Part shown: positions 18,532 to 30,014 of the stretch, piece after piece
Layout of the letters: every line of letters starts with the position of its first letter
Numbering within the stretch: the first letter of the stretch is position 1
NCBI GenBank assembly: GCA_006384855.1
Contig: VCJN01000420.1
Location: 1-64,000, forward strand
Direction of reading: 5' to 3'
Origin: Tetraselmis striata
Taxonomy: Eukaryota > Chlorophyta > Chlorodendrophyceae > Chlorodendrales > Chlorodendraceae
DNA: 64,000 bases
Program-made: the position numbers and the translations under genes
The notes under the pieces: generated by a model
What the model saw: the letters and a program-made list of their open reading frames with translations, nothing else
Databases searched by the model: none
Told to the model about the DNA's origin: nothing

Positions 18532-18701
18532 GGAGTCAGGTCTAAGGTATTGGCTGCTCTTCGATAGCAGCGACTATCGATGAAGCTAAAGCCGGCACCT
18601 GAGATTGGCTAAAACTACTGTGCGGCAGGGGCCACTTCGAGCAAACACTGTAATGTACTGTGTTTACATCTCAATTGAGAGTGGCCCAGCCCCTCCAAAA
18701 A
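18532..18701 (+). repeat. Split direct repeat B2 (right end)
   Basis: Second copy of B, 39 bp after A2. It should mark the right end of the element. Confidence 0.85.
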
Positions 18702-20115
18702 TGTAACAGGGCGGCTATCCGGAGGGCGCGCGTCATCAGAGCACCTGGCGGCACGCTGCGCAGATGTCTGGGGCTGTACCAATGCTTTACCGCCGTGCCG
18801 TCGTCCTTTTGCGAGGCGTATTGGGGCGGAGAATCCTTGTCAGCGATGTGTAGGATATGCTCATGTACTGCATTAAGTACTGTTTCATGCCGTTTCGAGT
18901 TCAGACTTTCTGCACGGGGTCAAATAACTACCCTGTATATCCCCCGCCCCGCCCACACCGTTTTCTGAGCGTACGTGGGAGTGTGGGACCCAATAAGCAA
19001 AACTATTATTTGAATAAATCTGTCACTCATGGCCTATTTATTATCTCTAGGATATCGCACTTTAGATTTTACAACAACATTATCTAGAGATAACGGGTGA
19101 AGGGTACAGGGTGATTAGGTACAGGGTGATCGGAACACGTAGCGACGCTAGCGCGCCGGCGCGCCCAACTGACGCGCCAGCAGCAAGCTCCCACAGCCAA
19201 CCTCCATTGTACTACCCAAGTAGCGACTACCCGGTCCGCCATCTGCTGCCAGAACCAGCCGGACAACGCAACGGCCGTCCCGGCTTGCAGCACAGAGGCA
19301 CGGTCAAATTTATGCTCGCGGAGCATTTGGTCTCTGCGCTCGCGTCCAGTGTCTGATTCGCAGGGTATGGTGGCCTCACGTGCCGCGGCCGTCACGACGC
19401 CCCGCCGTTTAACGACCCAAACTGCCTGCATGTCCCGAGCTCTTCCGCTTCACCCCCCCCCCCCCCCCCCCCCCCCCCCCGCCTTTCACAGTGCTGGGAC
19501 CCCCTTTTGGCCCTGCATGCATAATGACGCGCCAGTGTCATTGTTTTTTCGGCGCAGCCGCTGGGGAGCTCCACGCGGCGTGCACCTCTTGCTTTGCCCG
19601 CCGTTCCACGCATTATTCGGCAGCTTGGTCTGCGCGCTATCGGCCGGGCCGAAGCTGCTACGGGCGGTACCTGTACCAGTACCGATGAGGATTCAGGCTG
19701 CGCTAAGGGTAGCTCGCCGACGTTGCCCAAGGTCAGACTGAGTCGCCGGTGCACCAACTACGGCAACCCTGCTGCGCCCCCCGGCCAGCCCGACAACACG
19801 GTGTGCCGCTATTACTATTAATCTATCCCAGCACGCGTTGTTGGTATGGCCATCTCGTGCTTTTAAATCTCCGTTTCGTCGCGCTGGGGGCTCAGTGTTT
19901 TTTATCGCCTGGCGGACATCTGTGGGTGGGAACAGTATAACCCTTGCAATGGGCTCTTCGGCGGCTTTGATAGGCAGCATCTGGTTGGGGCGCTGCCAGT
20001 CGCTAGGGCGATCACTGGACGCCCGCCACCTCCCGTCTCGGATCGCACAGGCCAGGCGGAGAAGCTGGCTCGCGGCTGCTAACCCCGGGAACCCGACGCC
20101 TCGCTGCCAGGGCGG
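18702..20115. other. Spacer upstream of the SFI1-like gene
   Basis: No supported gene. Contains a C run at about 19453-19480. GC content rises from about 19300 onward. The promoter of the SFI1-like gene should be at the right end, but no specific element was identified. Confidence 0.4.
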
Positions 20116-23100
20116 ATGTTCTCGAGCGACGGGGAGTGGGAGGAAGCGCTGGCGCCGCCCTCCGTCGCAACCTCCCAGGCGCCCGCCTCGAGGCGCGTGA
20201 CGCGCGAGTCCTCCACCGGCCAGAGCGTGGTGTCCAGCGGCCTGTCGGACCTGGAGGGGCAGCCCAACTACGTGAAGGGCCTTGCGCAACGAGCCACCGA
20301 GCCGGACTACAAGCAAATCCGCGAGAAGGGGCCGTTCACGGTGAGCCTGCGGATGAGCAAAATGGCTCCGCCATCGGCGTGGCACGCCGCCAGGGTGCGC
20401 ACAGGGGTGGGTTCTTTCAGGCCAGCTGAGCCCGGCGATGGTCCCTACTTGATGCCCGTGAACGCAGTATGAAAAGCGAGCCTTTGAGCCTGGGGAGCAT
20501 TACTACGAGGCGGAGCGCCCACCTAGGCCGTCCACAGCTGCGGCCGCCGCTGGTCAGCCCCACCCCCCTTTCCCCTTTCTCCATCTCCTGCTTCTGCCCT
20601 TTGGAGGTAGACGGAAGTCTCTACGCCATGCATGCGTTGCTTATCCTTGTCAACATCCCGTCCCGGGCTGAGCAGGAGGCCGATGCTGAGCGCCACCTCA
20701 CCTTGCAGGCACCTCTGCCCCAATGGAGCGCCGGCACTCGATGCGCAGCTCCGCTCCGGGGTCGGACCGCGCGCTGTCCTCGCGGGGAAGCAGCAGCCGG
20801 CGCTCCTCCGCCGCCATGGCGTCTCGCAGCCCCTCACGCTCCCCGCCGCGCAGCAGCCGCAGCCCCTCTCGCTCCCCGCCACGCAGCAGCGCGGGGAGGG
20901 CGCCCTCAGAGCGCTCGGGCCACCGCCGCGCCAGCAGTGAGTCTCTCCCTGCCCTCGCCGCGTTTCCCGCACAGGCAGGACAGCCCAACAAAAGCAGCAC
21001 CTCTCCACCATCGGTAGCGCAGTATGTCAATGCTGTGCACTTTCCACCCGTTGAATTGCACCAAACGCTCCATGGAGAGGGGGAGGGGGGGGGGGGGGGG
21101 GGGGGGCAGTGCTTGCCAGAGGCTTTGTCAGAGGCGGTGGCTGGTGGGAGGCCGAGACAATTACAATTAAGAATGGCGTGTTTCTCTATGAACCGCTCAC
21201 AGTAGGTCGTTCAGGGGCATGATCGGACGGCTGCCCCTGAAAGAGTCCTGGCATCCTGCCTGCATCCGGCCTGCGGGAGCAGAAAGCCCAGGGCGTGCTC
21301 CTTTGGTGCTTGCGGTAGAAAGATTTCATTGGACACCCGCACAGCCAAGCTCCGCTCAAGGGGCTTGCCCCGTGCCCGACATGACTTGCAAAAGACTCAG
21401 CACACGTCTCCTGCACATCTCAAACGGGCATGTGGGGTTGATTCTCAGCACTGACATCTCTTGCGACGGACTGCACCGGCGCGTGATGGCAGGGCACAGC
21501 CGCAGCCCGCCGCCGGAGAGCGAGCGCTCCTACTACTCTTCCGAGCCGGAGGCTGCGCGCGAGCCCGAGGAGGTGGACGTGTCGCTGTGGGGCCACGACC
21601 GCGACCCCAGCGAGAGGTGCGCCCCCATCCTGCGCTCGCACCTACCGCACCGAGGGGAAGCGGAAGTATGCGGCGGTGTGGAGGTGGTGCGTCTACGTTA
21701 CCGGTGCCTGTCTACCGGCGTCAACGTAACTGTGGGAACCCGGAACAGACAGCCTCAAGTCGGACATTCCAGCATTCACTGCAGGGCCGGCACAGTTTCT
21801 TCTACGAGTATCTATAACCTCTGGCAGGTCGGACAGGTTCTCATTCGCTGTGTTCTCTTGTTACTGCACCCTCAGCTTGCGATGTGCCTCCGGCAGGTTG
21901 GGGTGGTTGTTGTTTATAGAGTTGCCATTGCCAACCGTGTCTGTTGGTAGGTCCGCCTATCATTATTGGTCTTATTGCCATCGCGGTCGTTATCATGACA
22001 ACCTTATTGTTGTTTATCACTCCTGACCCAGGAAATTGAGCTTGGTTGCCTGGGTCCAGAAGGGGCATGGGCAGGCATTGTGCCAGAGGAAGAGGGCGTG
22101 AATAGCGCGCGCCGTGGTTGGTGGTTGTCGCTGACCGCGGCGTTGCTGTGCCCTGGCCTGTCGCGGATGCCGCACCGCAGGGGCAGTCTACACAGCATGA
22201 GCAGCGGGCTGAGCCCGCGCGCCTCCCGCCCGCGGGAGCGCGGCTTCGACGTCGGCGCCGCCACGCGCACGCTGCGCTGGGCGGGCGAGAAGTACACGCA
22301 GGCGCAGATGATGCGGCGCGAGGGGACGGCGCCCGAGGCGTACGGCGTCATGGAGGACATGCCCACGCGCATGGCGTACCAGCAGCTCAACGTGCTGGCG
22401 GGCATGGCCGGCAAGGTGCAGAACGTCATCGAGCACAACCGCAAGATCTTTGAGCGCCGCGTGGTGGCGGCGGACCGCGCGGAGCTGTCACGCGCCTTCA
22501 AGGCCTGGCGCGCCGCGCGCTACGGCAGCATCCGCAAGCAGCAGCTGCTGGCGCGCGCCGCAGCGCGCATCATGCGCGGCAAGCTGTCGCGCGCCTTCTA
22601 CTGCTGGAAGGACAAGTTCAACCTGGTGGACAAGTACCTGGCGATGAAGCGCAAGGGGCTGGCGGTGCTGCGCCGCGGCCGCCTCACACGCTGCTTTGGC
22701 GAGTGGCGCCGCCTCGTGGAGGAGCGCGCCTGGCGCCACCAGCTCTCCATGCGCGACAACGAGAATGACCGCCTCGCCCGCCTGGTGCGCCGCCCTCCGC
22801 GGACCCACCAACATAAAGCACCTACTCGGGAATAACAGAAGGCTGTTTCTTAACGCATCCAGTGGCCATGTGTTGTTGCTTTCGCTGGTCATCGTGGATG
22901 TACATGGATCATCATCGCCTTGTTGTCATCACCGTAGACGCATTACGCTCATTAAGAGTGATGCCATTGTCTGTACAAATACGCGGTGATGTTATACGAC
23001 TATTGCATGCTTTGATCATCCGTCTTATTGACTATGTGTTTGAACAGTATTACTCCATGTAGTATTATGCCCTTACCCGCTTCTGTGTCGCTGCACCGCA

Positions 23101-25362
23101 GTGCCGCAAGTACGAGAACAGGCCGGTTACCATTCTCGCCAACCGCCACCTGCGCAAGTGTATCTGGGGCTGGCACAACCAGGCCTGGGAGCGCATCCGC
23201 CGCCGGAAGCTCATGGACAAGGGGCTGAACCGCCTGAAGATGCGGCAGGTGTCCATGGCATGGAACAGCTGGTGACCCCCCCCCCCCCCCCCCCCCCCCC
23301 TCCCGCGGCCTCTGGCGTCTCCACATCGCAATTTCTGAATCTGAACCCTTACAAAGATGGACAATTTCTCGTTTGACGTCTCATTGTCGTTTCCTTTGAG
23401 CGATCCATTCCTGACAGCAAGAGCGTGGTGTGGCAGGTTTGAAGCCTACGACGCCGTCCGCACCCGCAAGCAGCACGTGCGCCGCACCATGGGCCGCCTG
23501 TGGAACAACAAGCTCTCGCGCGTGTGGCAGAAGTGGCAGGAGGTGGTGGGTGAGTGGGCGCCACGTCGAGGAGGCTTTGCCGGTCCATGAAACGGCTCTG
23601 TTGCGGGTCTGTGGATTATTTTTTGAGTTGCTGTATTATCAGCGGTCAAGGGCCTCGCGCCGCCAGCGTACGAGTGATAAGACCGGACATCCTACCTGCA
23701 TAATACATTTATACATCTCTAACATTCAATATGCAAGGTTTACTTATGTTTTTAATATCCAGCTTTCATATACATCATACCGTATTTAAAAAGGTTTGTT
23801 ATACCTGTACTTATATTATATAGTACAATATGAACATAATCGTAAAAAAGTGATGTAAATGTAGAAATATTCCTTGATATTATCCGTATGTATGTGTATG
23901 TGTGCATCTATACCCTCTGACGATGTGCGTGCGCTGGCCGCGTGCAGACGGGGAGCATCGCAAGCGCCTGCGCTTCGCGCGCGCGGTGCGTTTCTTTGCC
24001 AACCGGACGCTCGTGCGCGCCTGGAACTCGTGGGGCGCCTTCGTTGAGTTTATTAAGCAACACAAGAGGGTGATGCGCCACTGGAAGGCGCAGCAGACGA
24101 GCAAGGCGTGGCGCCGCTGGCTGGACTTCGTGGACGAGCGCGCGCGCCAGCGGCTCATCCTCACCCGCGCAGTCAACAAGATGCGGCTCAAGACGTACTC
24201 CATGGCGTGGAACACGTGGCAGGCGTACCTGGAGGACAAGAAGTGGGCGGAGCTGTACGGCACCAAGGAGGCGCTGCTGGAGGAGGTGGCGCGCCTGCGC
24301 GGCGAGAACGAGCGGCTGCGCCGGGACAACGAGCGCTTTGTGCGGCTCATCGACTCGGGCGAGTGGGGGCGCGGCCGCGTGGCGGAGCTGGTGCAGGCGG
24401 GGGAGATCATGAAGGGCGAGCGCGACGCGCTGATGAAGCTCATCGGCAGCCTGCGCCGCGAGTACGAGGCGGTGCAGGAGGCCAAGGCGGCGCAGGAGTC
24501 GGAGCTGTCGGAGATGAAGTCGCGCATCACCAAGTTTGGCGGCCCCGGCCGCAACCGTATGCTCGTCAAGGGCGGCTCGAGCTTCAACGGCCTGGTGCGG
24601 CAGATGAAGACGGAAATGGCGGAGGCGGCGCAGGCGGGCAAGGTGGTGGACCCCAACCGCATGTACGAGGTCAACAAGCTCAGCATGGACCGCGTGCAGG
24701 TCGGCCGCCGCCCGCCAGCGCGCCCCATCTGACGCTGCATCGTTGTGACAGTCGTCGCGGCTGTGTGTTCTATCAAATATACGGCATGCCTGACTGTACA
24801 GGTGCTGACACGGTTATCAGAACACTGCGAATAAGAACATGCCGGGCCTGCAAACAGGTCAAATGTTAGACAGAACTATAATAGCGAATGTTTTTATAGG
24901 CTTTATCCGAGCTCATTTCAAGGCTTCAAATAGTAGGGGTTCTTATAGGTGCGCCGGCACAAGTACTCGTGCTCGGGTACACAAGTTATCAGCAGGCACA
25001 CATCGGCGGCGGACTCGCGCAACGTATATATACATTACGCCGCCACCATATATATTGTGACCACTCTGGCTTTTTCCCCTCAGGTGTTCCCGGACGGCGA
25101 GCTGACCATCGAAGCGGTCAACCCGGAGAACGCCACCTTCGACCGGCCGCACCCCATCGGCAAGTCGGCTGTCCGCCGCGGCGGCGGCGTGCCGGTGACC
25201 GTCAAGACGCGCGTCCCGCCCGAGTTCGGAGGCGGCGGCCGATCTGGCCGCCCTGGCGCGCCGCCGCCGCACGCGGGGCCGCCCACGGGTGGGGAGGGCC
25301 ACGTGATGAACGCCATCGGCAGCCGGCTGGCCCGCACCGGGGGCATGAACTCCTCCCGCTGA
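20116..25362 (+). CDS. SFI1-like W-repeat, coiled-coil protein, nine exons
   Basis: CDS join(20116..20340, 20468..20552, 20709..20936, 21493..21616, 22181..22784, 23102..23271, 23437..23549, 23948..24699, 25084..25362), 859 residues; all introns are GT-AG and all phases agree. The N-terminal ~220 residues are low-complexity with a Ser-Arg-Ser-Pro repeat block. From about residue 325 to 620 come nine degenerate repeats with a central Trp: AFKAWRA, AFYCWKD, CFGEWRR, CIWGWHN, MAWNSWFE, VWQKWQE, AWNSWGA, AWRRWLD, AWNTWQA. These are the hallmark of SFI1-type proteins, whose repeats each bind a centrin at spindle poles or basal bodies. A coiled coil (EVARLRGENERLRRDNERF) follows, then a Gly/Pro-rich tail. 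Role as a centrin-binding cytoskeletal filament is inferred from the repeats. An exon upstream of 20116 is possible, as a CAG acceptor-like site precedes the ATG. Confidence 0.85.
21700..21845 (-). repeat. Dispersed repeat copy in intron 4 of the SFI1-like gene
   Basis: On the minus strand contains aacctgtccgacctgccaga then ggtta, matching the copy in the F-box gene intron (44467-44585). More diverged than the others and antisense to the host gene. Confidence 0.5.
24841..24960 (+). repeat. Dispersed repeat copy in intron 8 of the SFI1-like gene
   Basis: Contains cctgcaaacaggtcaaatgt, tagacagaactataatagc, ttttataggc, caaggctt and ends ataggtgcgccggcac. The same words occur in the same order at 44467-44585 and 39825-40025 on the minus strand. 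Sense to the host gene. Confidence 0.65.
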
Positions 25363-25872
25363 ACCACCCAAAATGAAGCCTTCCATGCTGTGCCTCGCCT
25401 CTGTGCGCGGCCATCAAGGCCGTTCTTAACCTCCGAAGTGGCCCAGCTGCCTGAAAGTGCAAGACCTGTATTGTGCATTTTATTTAATCCACATTCCACT
25501 ATCGTCGCCGAATCAGTACCACTATTGAAGCTGTATTCGGTTTCGAATCCTGTCCATTCGCGGGTGCTCTGTGAACGATGAACATGGTCAGCGCTGCGGG
25601 CACACGGTGACATGTCATATTCTACGTCGAATCGCCATCTAGCGTATGTCTTAGTCCTGACTAAAAGGCGTAATTATGAAATGAATTGGTATATATCTTC
25701 CCGTGCTACATGTGTTTTATTACAAAGAAACAATAATTCCACCGCGCTTACGTAGTCGCTATATGTACCTTACACCGTCGTCATCAAGTTAACAACGGCA
25801 GCATATATTTTACACTTTGTGGATAGTCTTTTTGTAGATTTTTAACAGAGGGGCGAGGTGCCGGGGCGAGCG
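25363..25872. other. 3' flank of the SFI1-like gene
   Basis: AT-richer spacer; no gene recognised. AATAAA-like words are rare and no clear polyadenylation signal was chosen. Confidence 0.4.
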
Positions 25873-26429
25873 CACTTGAAGTCGTTATACTCGTCTGTCG
25901 TTAAACTCCGCAAGGTGCATCCCTTCTCCCTTGCGGAGTTTAAGATTTTTATTGGACTCCTGCTTGCTATGCGTGTGCACAGCACTATCTCTCTTGAGGA
26001 ACGTTGGGACAACCCGGCAGTGCATAATATCGCATAAGATCATAAGATCGAGCATAAGACCGAGCATAAGATCGCTGCCGACTCGCTATGGGTTTTCTGA
26101 TATCATGACACTCAGCATCGGGCTGCACACTGTGGCCAATGGATGGGGAGGCGCGTGACTGCATGTCTCGCTTTTGGCTTTACACCCTTACTGTCATTGA
26201 GATAAATGCGTACCTGTCGTACGATGCTTTCACAAACAACATCAACCTTTCTCGCCAGGAATGGAAATGTGCCCTGGCTGATGCCTTGGTATTGAAGACG
26301 GCAAATCTGAGCTCTCCGGCTTGGTGGCTGAGTTGTACTCCATGTCGCCTTGATCATCTGGGCGTCGCTCACGCCGCTCAGCCCGCAGTTCCGAAGGCAG
26401 TGCACCAGCTTGATTTATCTACCGAGTAA
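25873..26429 (+). pseudogene. piggyBac transposase remnant lacking the catalytic core
   Basis: Two blocks survive. 25873-26037 reads SLAEFKIFIGLLLAMRVHST and then LEERWDN, the start of the piggyBac (DDE_Tnp_1_7) domain. 26139-26429 reads RFWLYTLTVIEINAYLSYDA and then INLSRQEWKCALADALV, the end of the same domain (the iNAy...F...L pattern). They are about 110 bp apart, separated by an imperfect cataagatcgagcataagac repeat, so the region with the catalytic Asp residues is gone. This is an internally deleted, inactive copy. The second block ends at a TAA (26427-26429) soon after the domain, without the Cys cluster. Confidence 0.6.
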
Positions 26430-27380
26430 GCATCAACATACTATATCTATCTATTAGCTTTCTTTCAAGAGATTCAAAAATACCAGCGCACATTTTCTAT
26501 TCTATTCCTATTATATTTTAATGGCCGAACTTTCATCCGAACTTTTGGTAGGTGGTCGGTAGATAGCGGTAGAGTAGATTTTAGTTTATATCATATCGCG
26601 TGGGCCTAGATATGATATGCCGTTGATGACGGGGGTATACGCGATGGCGTCGTCGCGCGCTTATTCCCAACTACCACTACGAGTAGCGGGATACATAATA
26701 TATTCGTGATTTGTTGAGATAATAGAATATGTCTTATACATGGCATGTAGCTCTGTTATTTGAGGGGACACGAATGCTGATGAATAACAAGAATGGCCGG
26801 TTAACGGCGTCAATGCTCCAAAACCACAATAAGCGACTTAACGACATGCTATAATGCTACGACTGCATTTATCCTTAATTTTATCACTTTTATTTATCTC
26901 GTCTGCTTCCGCCGCTTTGATATATGCAGACGACTAAGATATGCAAAACGACATCAATAGTAATATAAATATGCAGAGTACTCCCGCGATGATACTTAGG
27001 AGCGCATAATACTTATTCCATCATACTACTATCATACTGCTATTCATATACTGCAAGAGTTTCTAGAATACCTGTATAAGACTTTGAATGTTCCCATTGG
27101 GGAGGCATCATTTTGGGGCACTCCGCACGGCTTTGCTTATGTCCAGACGCAGTCCACGGACCCGACCCCCCTGATTTTGCCCGCCGTTTGTCTGTTGATG
27201 TGGGTAACGGCCCCAAGATTGTAACATGAATCAAACGTAATACATCTCCAGGTCAGAGGGCTGCATACTACGCACTATTAAATCAGTGGGCCTTATGCGG
27301 GTTCGTGCCGCCGGACCGTAAGGCAGCTGGCCCGCTTAGCATCAGAGACTGAGCAGGAAAAGTAAGAGATTTCAAATTTC
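26430..27380. other. AT-rich spacer without recognised features
   Basis: Nothing supported. A short minus-strand open stretch (27040-27234) could be the tail of the ankyrin-like remnant to its right. Confidence 0.4.
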
Positions 27381-27399
27381 AAATGTCCAGGTCAGCAAT

Positions 27400-28450
27400 C
27401 ATTCCGCATCAACAGCAGTAACTACGGCACGGCGCACCAAATCATAACTAAATCGGGCAGCGGGACCCATCTCAGCTTTTATCCACTTCATCAAGGACAC
27501 GTGCCCACCGCGCGCCGCCTCTTCAGCCGTGTTTATGTCCACCAGCATGCCTAACCACTACACCACGTGCACGCGGCCTTGCCTTGCTACAGCCGCAAGT
27601 AACCCACAACCCATCAGAGCTCCAGCGGCATGTGCAATCCGCAAGGTATGCAAGTCGGCAGATAGCGCCAGCTGCTCCCAACAGTCTTGCGGCATATGCC
27701 CCTCCCAAGACTGCGGATGCCGCGATGGATGTCCCACCTGATGGTTTCCCCCTGCCCGGCGCGAAGGCTACAGTGGACCGTATCCGAATTGTCCAAATGC
27801 TTCCGCCACATCTAGTCTCGTACATGGATGTGCCCCCTTCCGCAGCACAGCCTGGAGGGTACCCATCGCGAACCTAGATGTCACGGGGGCATCGCGTTCG
27901 TCGCGCAACCACTCAAGATCATCAAGGTGACCGGCTCGCGGAGCCGCAACCACCAAGTCCGAAACCCCGTACCCCAAGGGTGTTGTCTCTGAAAGAATTC
28001 CGCCCACTGTAGCACCAGCAGGTGGCCGCCCTCAGCGGCGCCCTCCATGATCGCCGTAACCGCCATCACGATGATCGCCGGGTCCAACTCCTTGAAATAC
28101 TTCAGCAGCGTCAAGAGCCCGCCCCGCCGCTCCGCCGTTTTCACCACCACACAGCGTGTGGTATCAAGCCGTGAGCCGGGGACGTCGTACCCAATCTTCT
28201 TCATCATGACGAAAAAGGTCTTGCTCCCTCGGAGACCCACCGGTATCGACACTCCGCGGCCATACATGCACCACCCGAGATGTTCTAGGCCCCACTGCAG
28301 AGCCTTTTAGTCGCAGACGGATACGGAACCCAGCCACGATGTGTGGCCATCTAAACACATGCCGGGGTCGCTCTCCACAACCCCTAACCTCCGGCTCGTC
28401 CGCCGCCCACTCCAATAGGCCCACCCGCACCATGAATAGGCGCGCGCCCA
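27400..28450 (-). pseudogene. Decayed ankyrin-like repeat gene
   Basis: Reading the minus strand across frames gives ankyrin-style pieces: GAAEGGHLLVLQWAEFF (28020s), VAAPRAGHLDDLEWLRDE (27930s), LAAVARQGRVHVV and then WLGMLVDINTAEEAARGGHV and SLMKWIKAEMG (27590-27430). The A...GH...L.WL pattern is that of the single-motif ankyrin repeats common in protists. At least one in-frame stop (near 27555) and two frame changes interrupt it. Introns could explain part of the frame changes, so decay is likely but not proven. Upstream residues (28450-28200) include GLLEWAADEPEV, perhaps another repeat. Confidence 0.5.
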
Positions 28451-29054
28451 TCACACGTTTGCTGCCTCATTCGACGGCGGGATCGACGCCCTCGCGCAGG
28501 GCGCTGTTCACAATAGAACGCAGCACACCGCGCCAGGTGTCGCATGATAGCGTGTCAGCCACCACTGGACACACTCCCTTCGAAAGTGACGATGTTTTGT
28601 CCATTGCTATGCATCACAAAGCGGGGAGGGGGTTCAGCGGCCACTCCGTTTCTGGGCCATGACAAGGATAGGGATGCCGCGCTGCATCCGTGTTCGGGCA
28701 CCGGGGGGGAAATAAGCACAGGCAGGCGCGGCAGGATCCGCGCCGCAGTTTTTCTGTAGCGGAAGAAACATGTTGAATGCACAAGCCAACTCTGCTCAGC
28801 TGCCCCCCCCCCCCCCCCCCCTCCTCCCCTCTCTTTCCACTCTTGCAGCACCGAGCGATCCGCCCGTCTTGCTTCCCGCCGTTTTGGCTCGCTTTGCCTC
28901 CTGCTCAGTGTGGTGACGCGTCGCCTCCCTCATCTCGGGCAGCCTCCCGCCGCATGGCGCCTCTGAGCACCACTCACCGCCACGAAATGATCGGCGAAGG
29001 CCCTCACCAGCCTCACCCTGTGTCAACCCTCTGCTTTACCAGGCTGCAGCCGCC
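28451..29054. other. Spacer 3' of the ZIP gene
   Basis: No supported gene; C run at about 28802-28821. Open frames here are by-products of high GC. Confidence 0.4.
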
Positions 29055-29982
29055 TCATTCAAACATGCTGACGAGGCTCATGAGCGAAAAGCCCAGGATG
29101 AACGCCGTGAGCTTGGCCGCCTTGGCCCAGTAGGTGCGGTGCACGCTGTCCAGCGCGTAGCAGTCCAGGCGCAGCTCGTTGCCCAGCACCTCCACGACCG
29201 CGGAGTACATGAAGGTGCCCGACGCGACGGCGCACAGGCACACCGACCACATGCCGTTGAAGGAGGTGCTGGACAGAAGCGCGCCGAGCAGGATCCTGCG
29301 CCGCCAGGGTGGGGTGGGGTGGAAGGTGAGCCTGACACGCCCCGCCCCCCCCCCCCCCCCACCCCCACCACCACCCGGCGCCAAGGCCACTGCGCTGACA
29401 CGAGGCGTGCCGGATGCCGGCCAGGGTTGGGCGTGACTAAAGTGACGCGAAGCAACGCAGCGCCAGTTCGCAGACCCCGTTGCGTTTCGGCACACTGACG
29501 CCAAATCACATCGACACGAGACATGTAATAGGCGAGGGCATCGCGGAGGGGGGGTGGCGGTCATGCCAGGATTACGGCTGACCAGGGGCGGGTGTTTAGG
29601 GTTGAAATAAAAGGGTTTAGGGTTTTGACGCAACTCACGGCGGCACTGCGTCCGACGCGCCCCACAGGCCGGGAACCAGCTCCCTGTCGCGCTGTTCCCT
29701 TGGTGTGACGCGAGAACTGGAATACCGCCGATAGAGAGAGAGGGGGTGGGGGGGGGGGGGCGCAGTGTGACCTAACGCGAGACATCGTCGTGACACTACG
29801 CCCGACCCCGCTGCCAATGCACCCAGCTGAGAGAAAGAGGGGGGGGGGGGGGACCTCAAGTGCTCAGATGTTAACTGCTCAAAGTTCCGAATGTGGTGAT
29901 CTTAATCGCACCGCTGTGAGTGTGTGTGTGTTGGTGTGTAGGCGAGTGTGTGAGGAGGGCAGGAGTTTTTTTTTGGGCAGGA

Positions 29983-30014
<32 letters not shown>

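Larger units (their letters stand above)
13884..18701 (+). mobile_element. Tyrosine-recombinase-type retroelement with split direct repeats (A1-body-B1-A2-B2)
   Basis: A1 (13884-14236) is repeated as A2 (18143-18492), about 95% alike. B1 (17972-18142) abuts A2, and B2 (18532-18701) follows it. This order is the split direct repeat arrangement of PAT/Ngaro-like DIRS-order elements, which move with a tyrosine recombinase instead of a DDE integrase. The body of about 3.6 kb has a gag-like ORF next to A1, but I could not find reverse transcriptase, RNase H or an intact recombinase. It is therefore probably non-autonomous or decayed. A ~370-bp internal duplication (about 16680-17040 and 17540-17935) is present. 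Confidence 0.75.

Noticed and set aside
29594..29626. Interstitial telomere
   Set aside because: Only two TTTAGGG-like words; could be chance, kept as a low-confidence repeat only.
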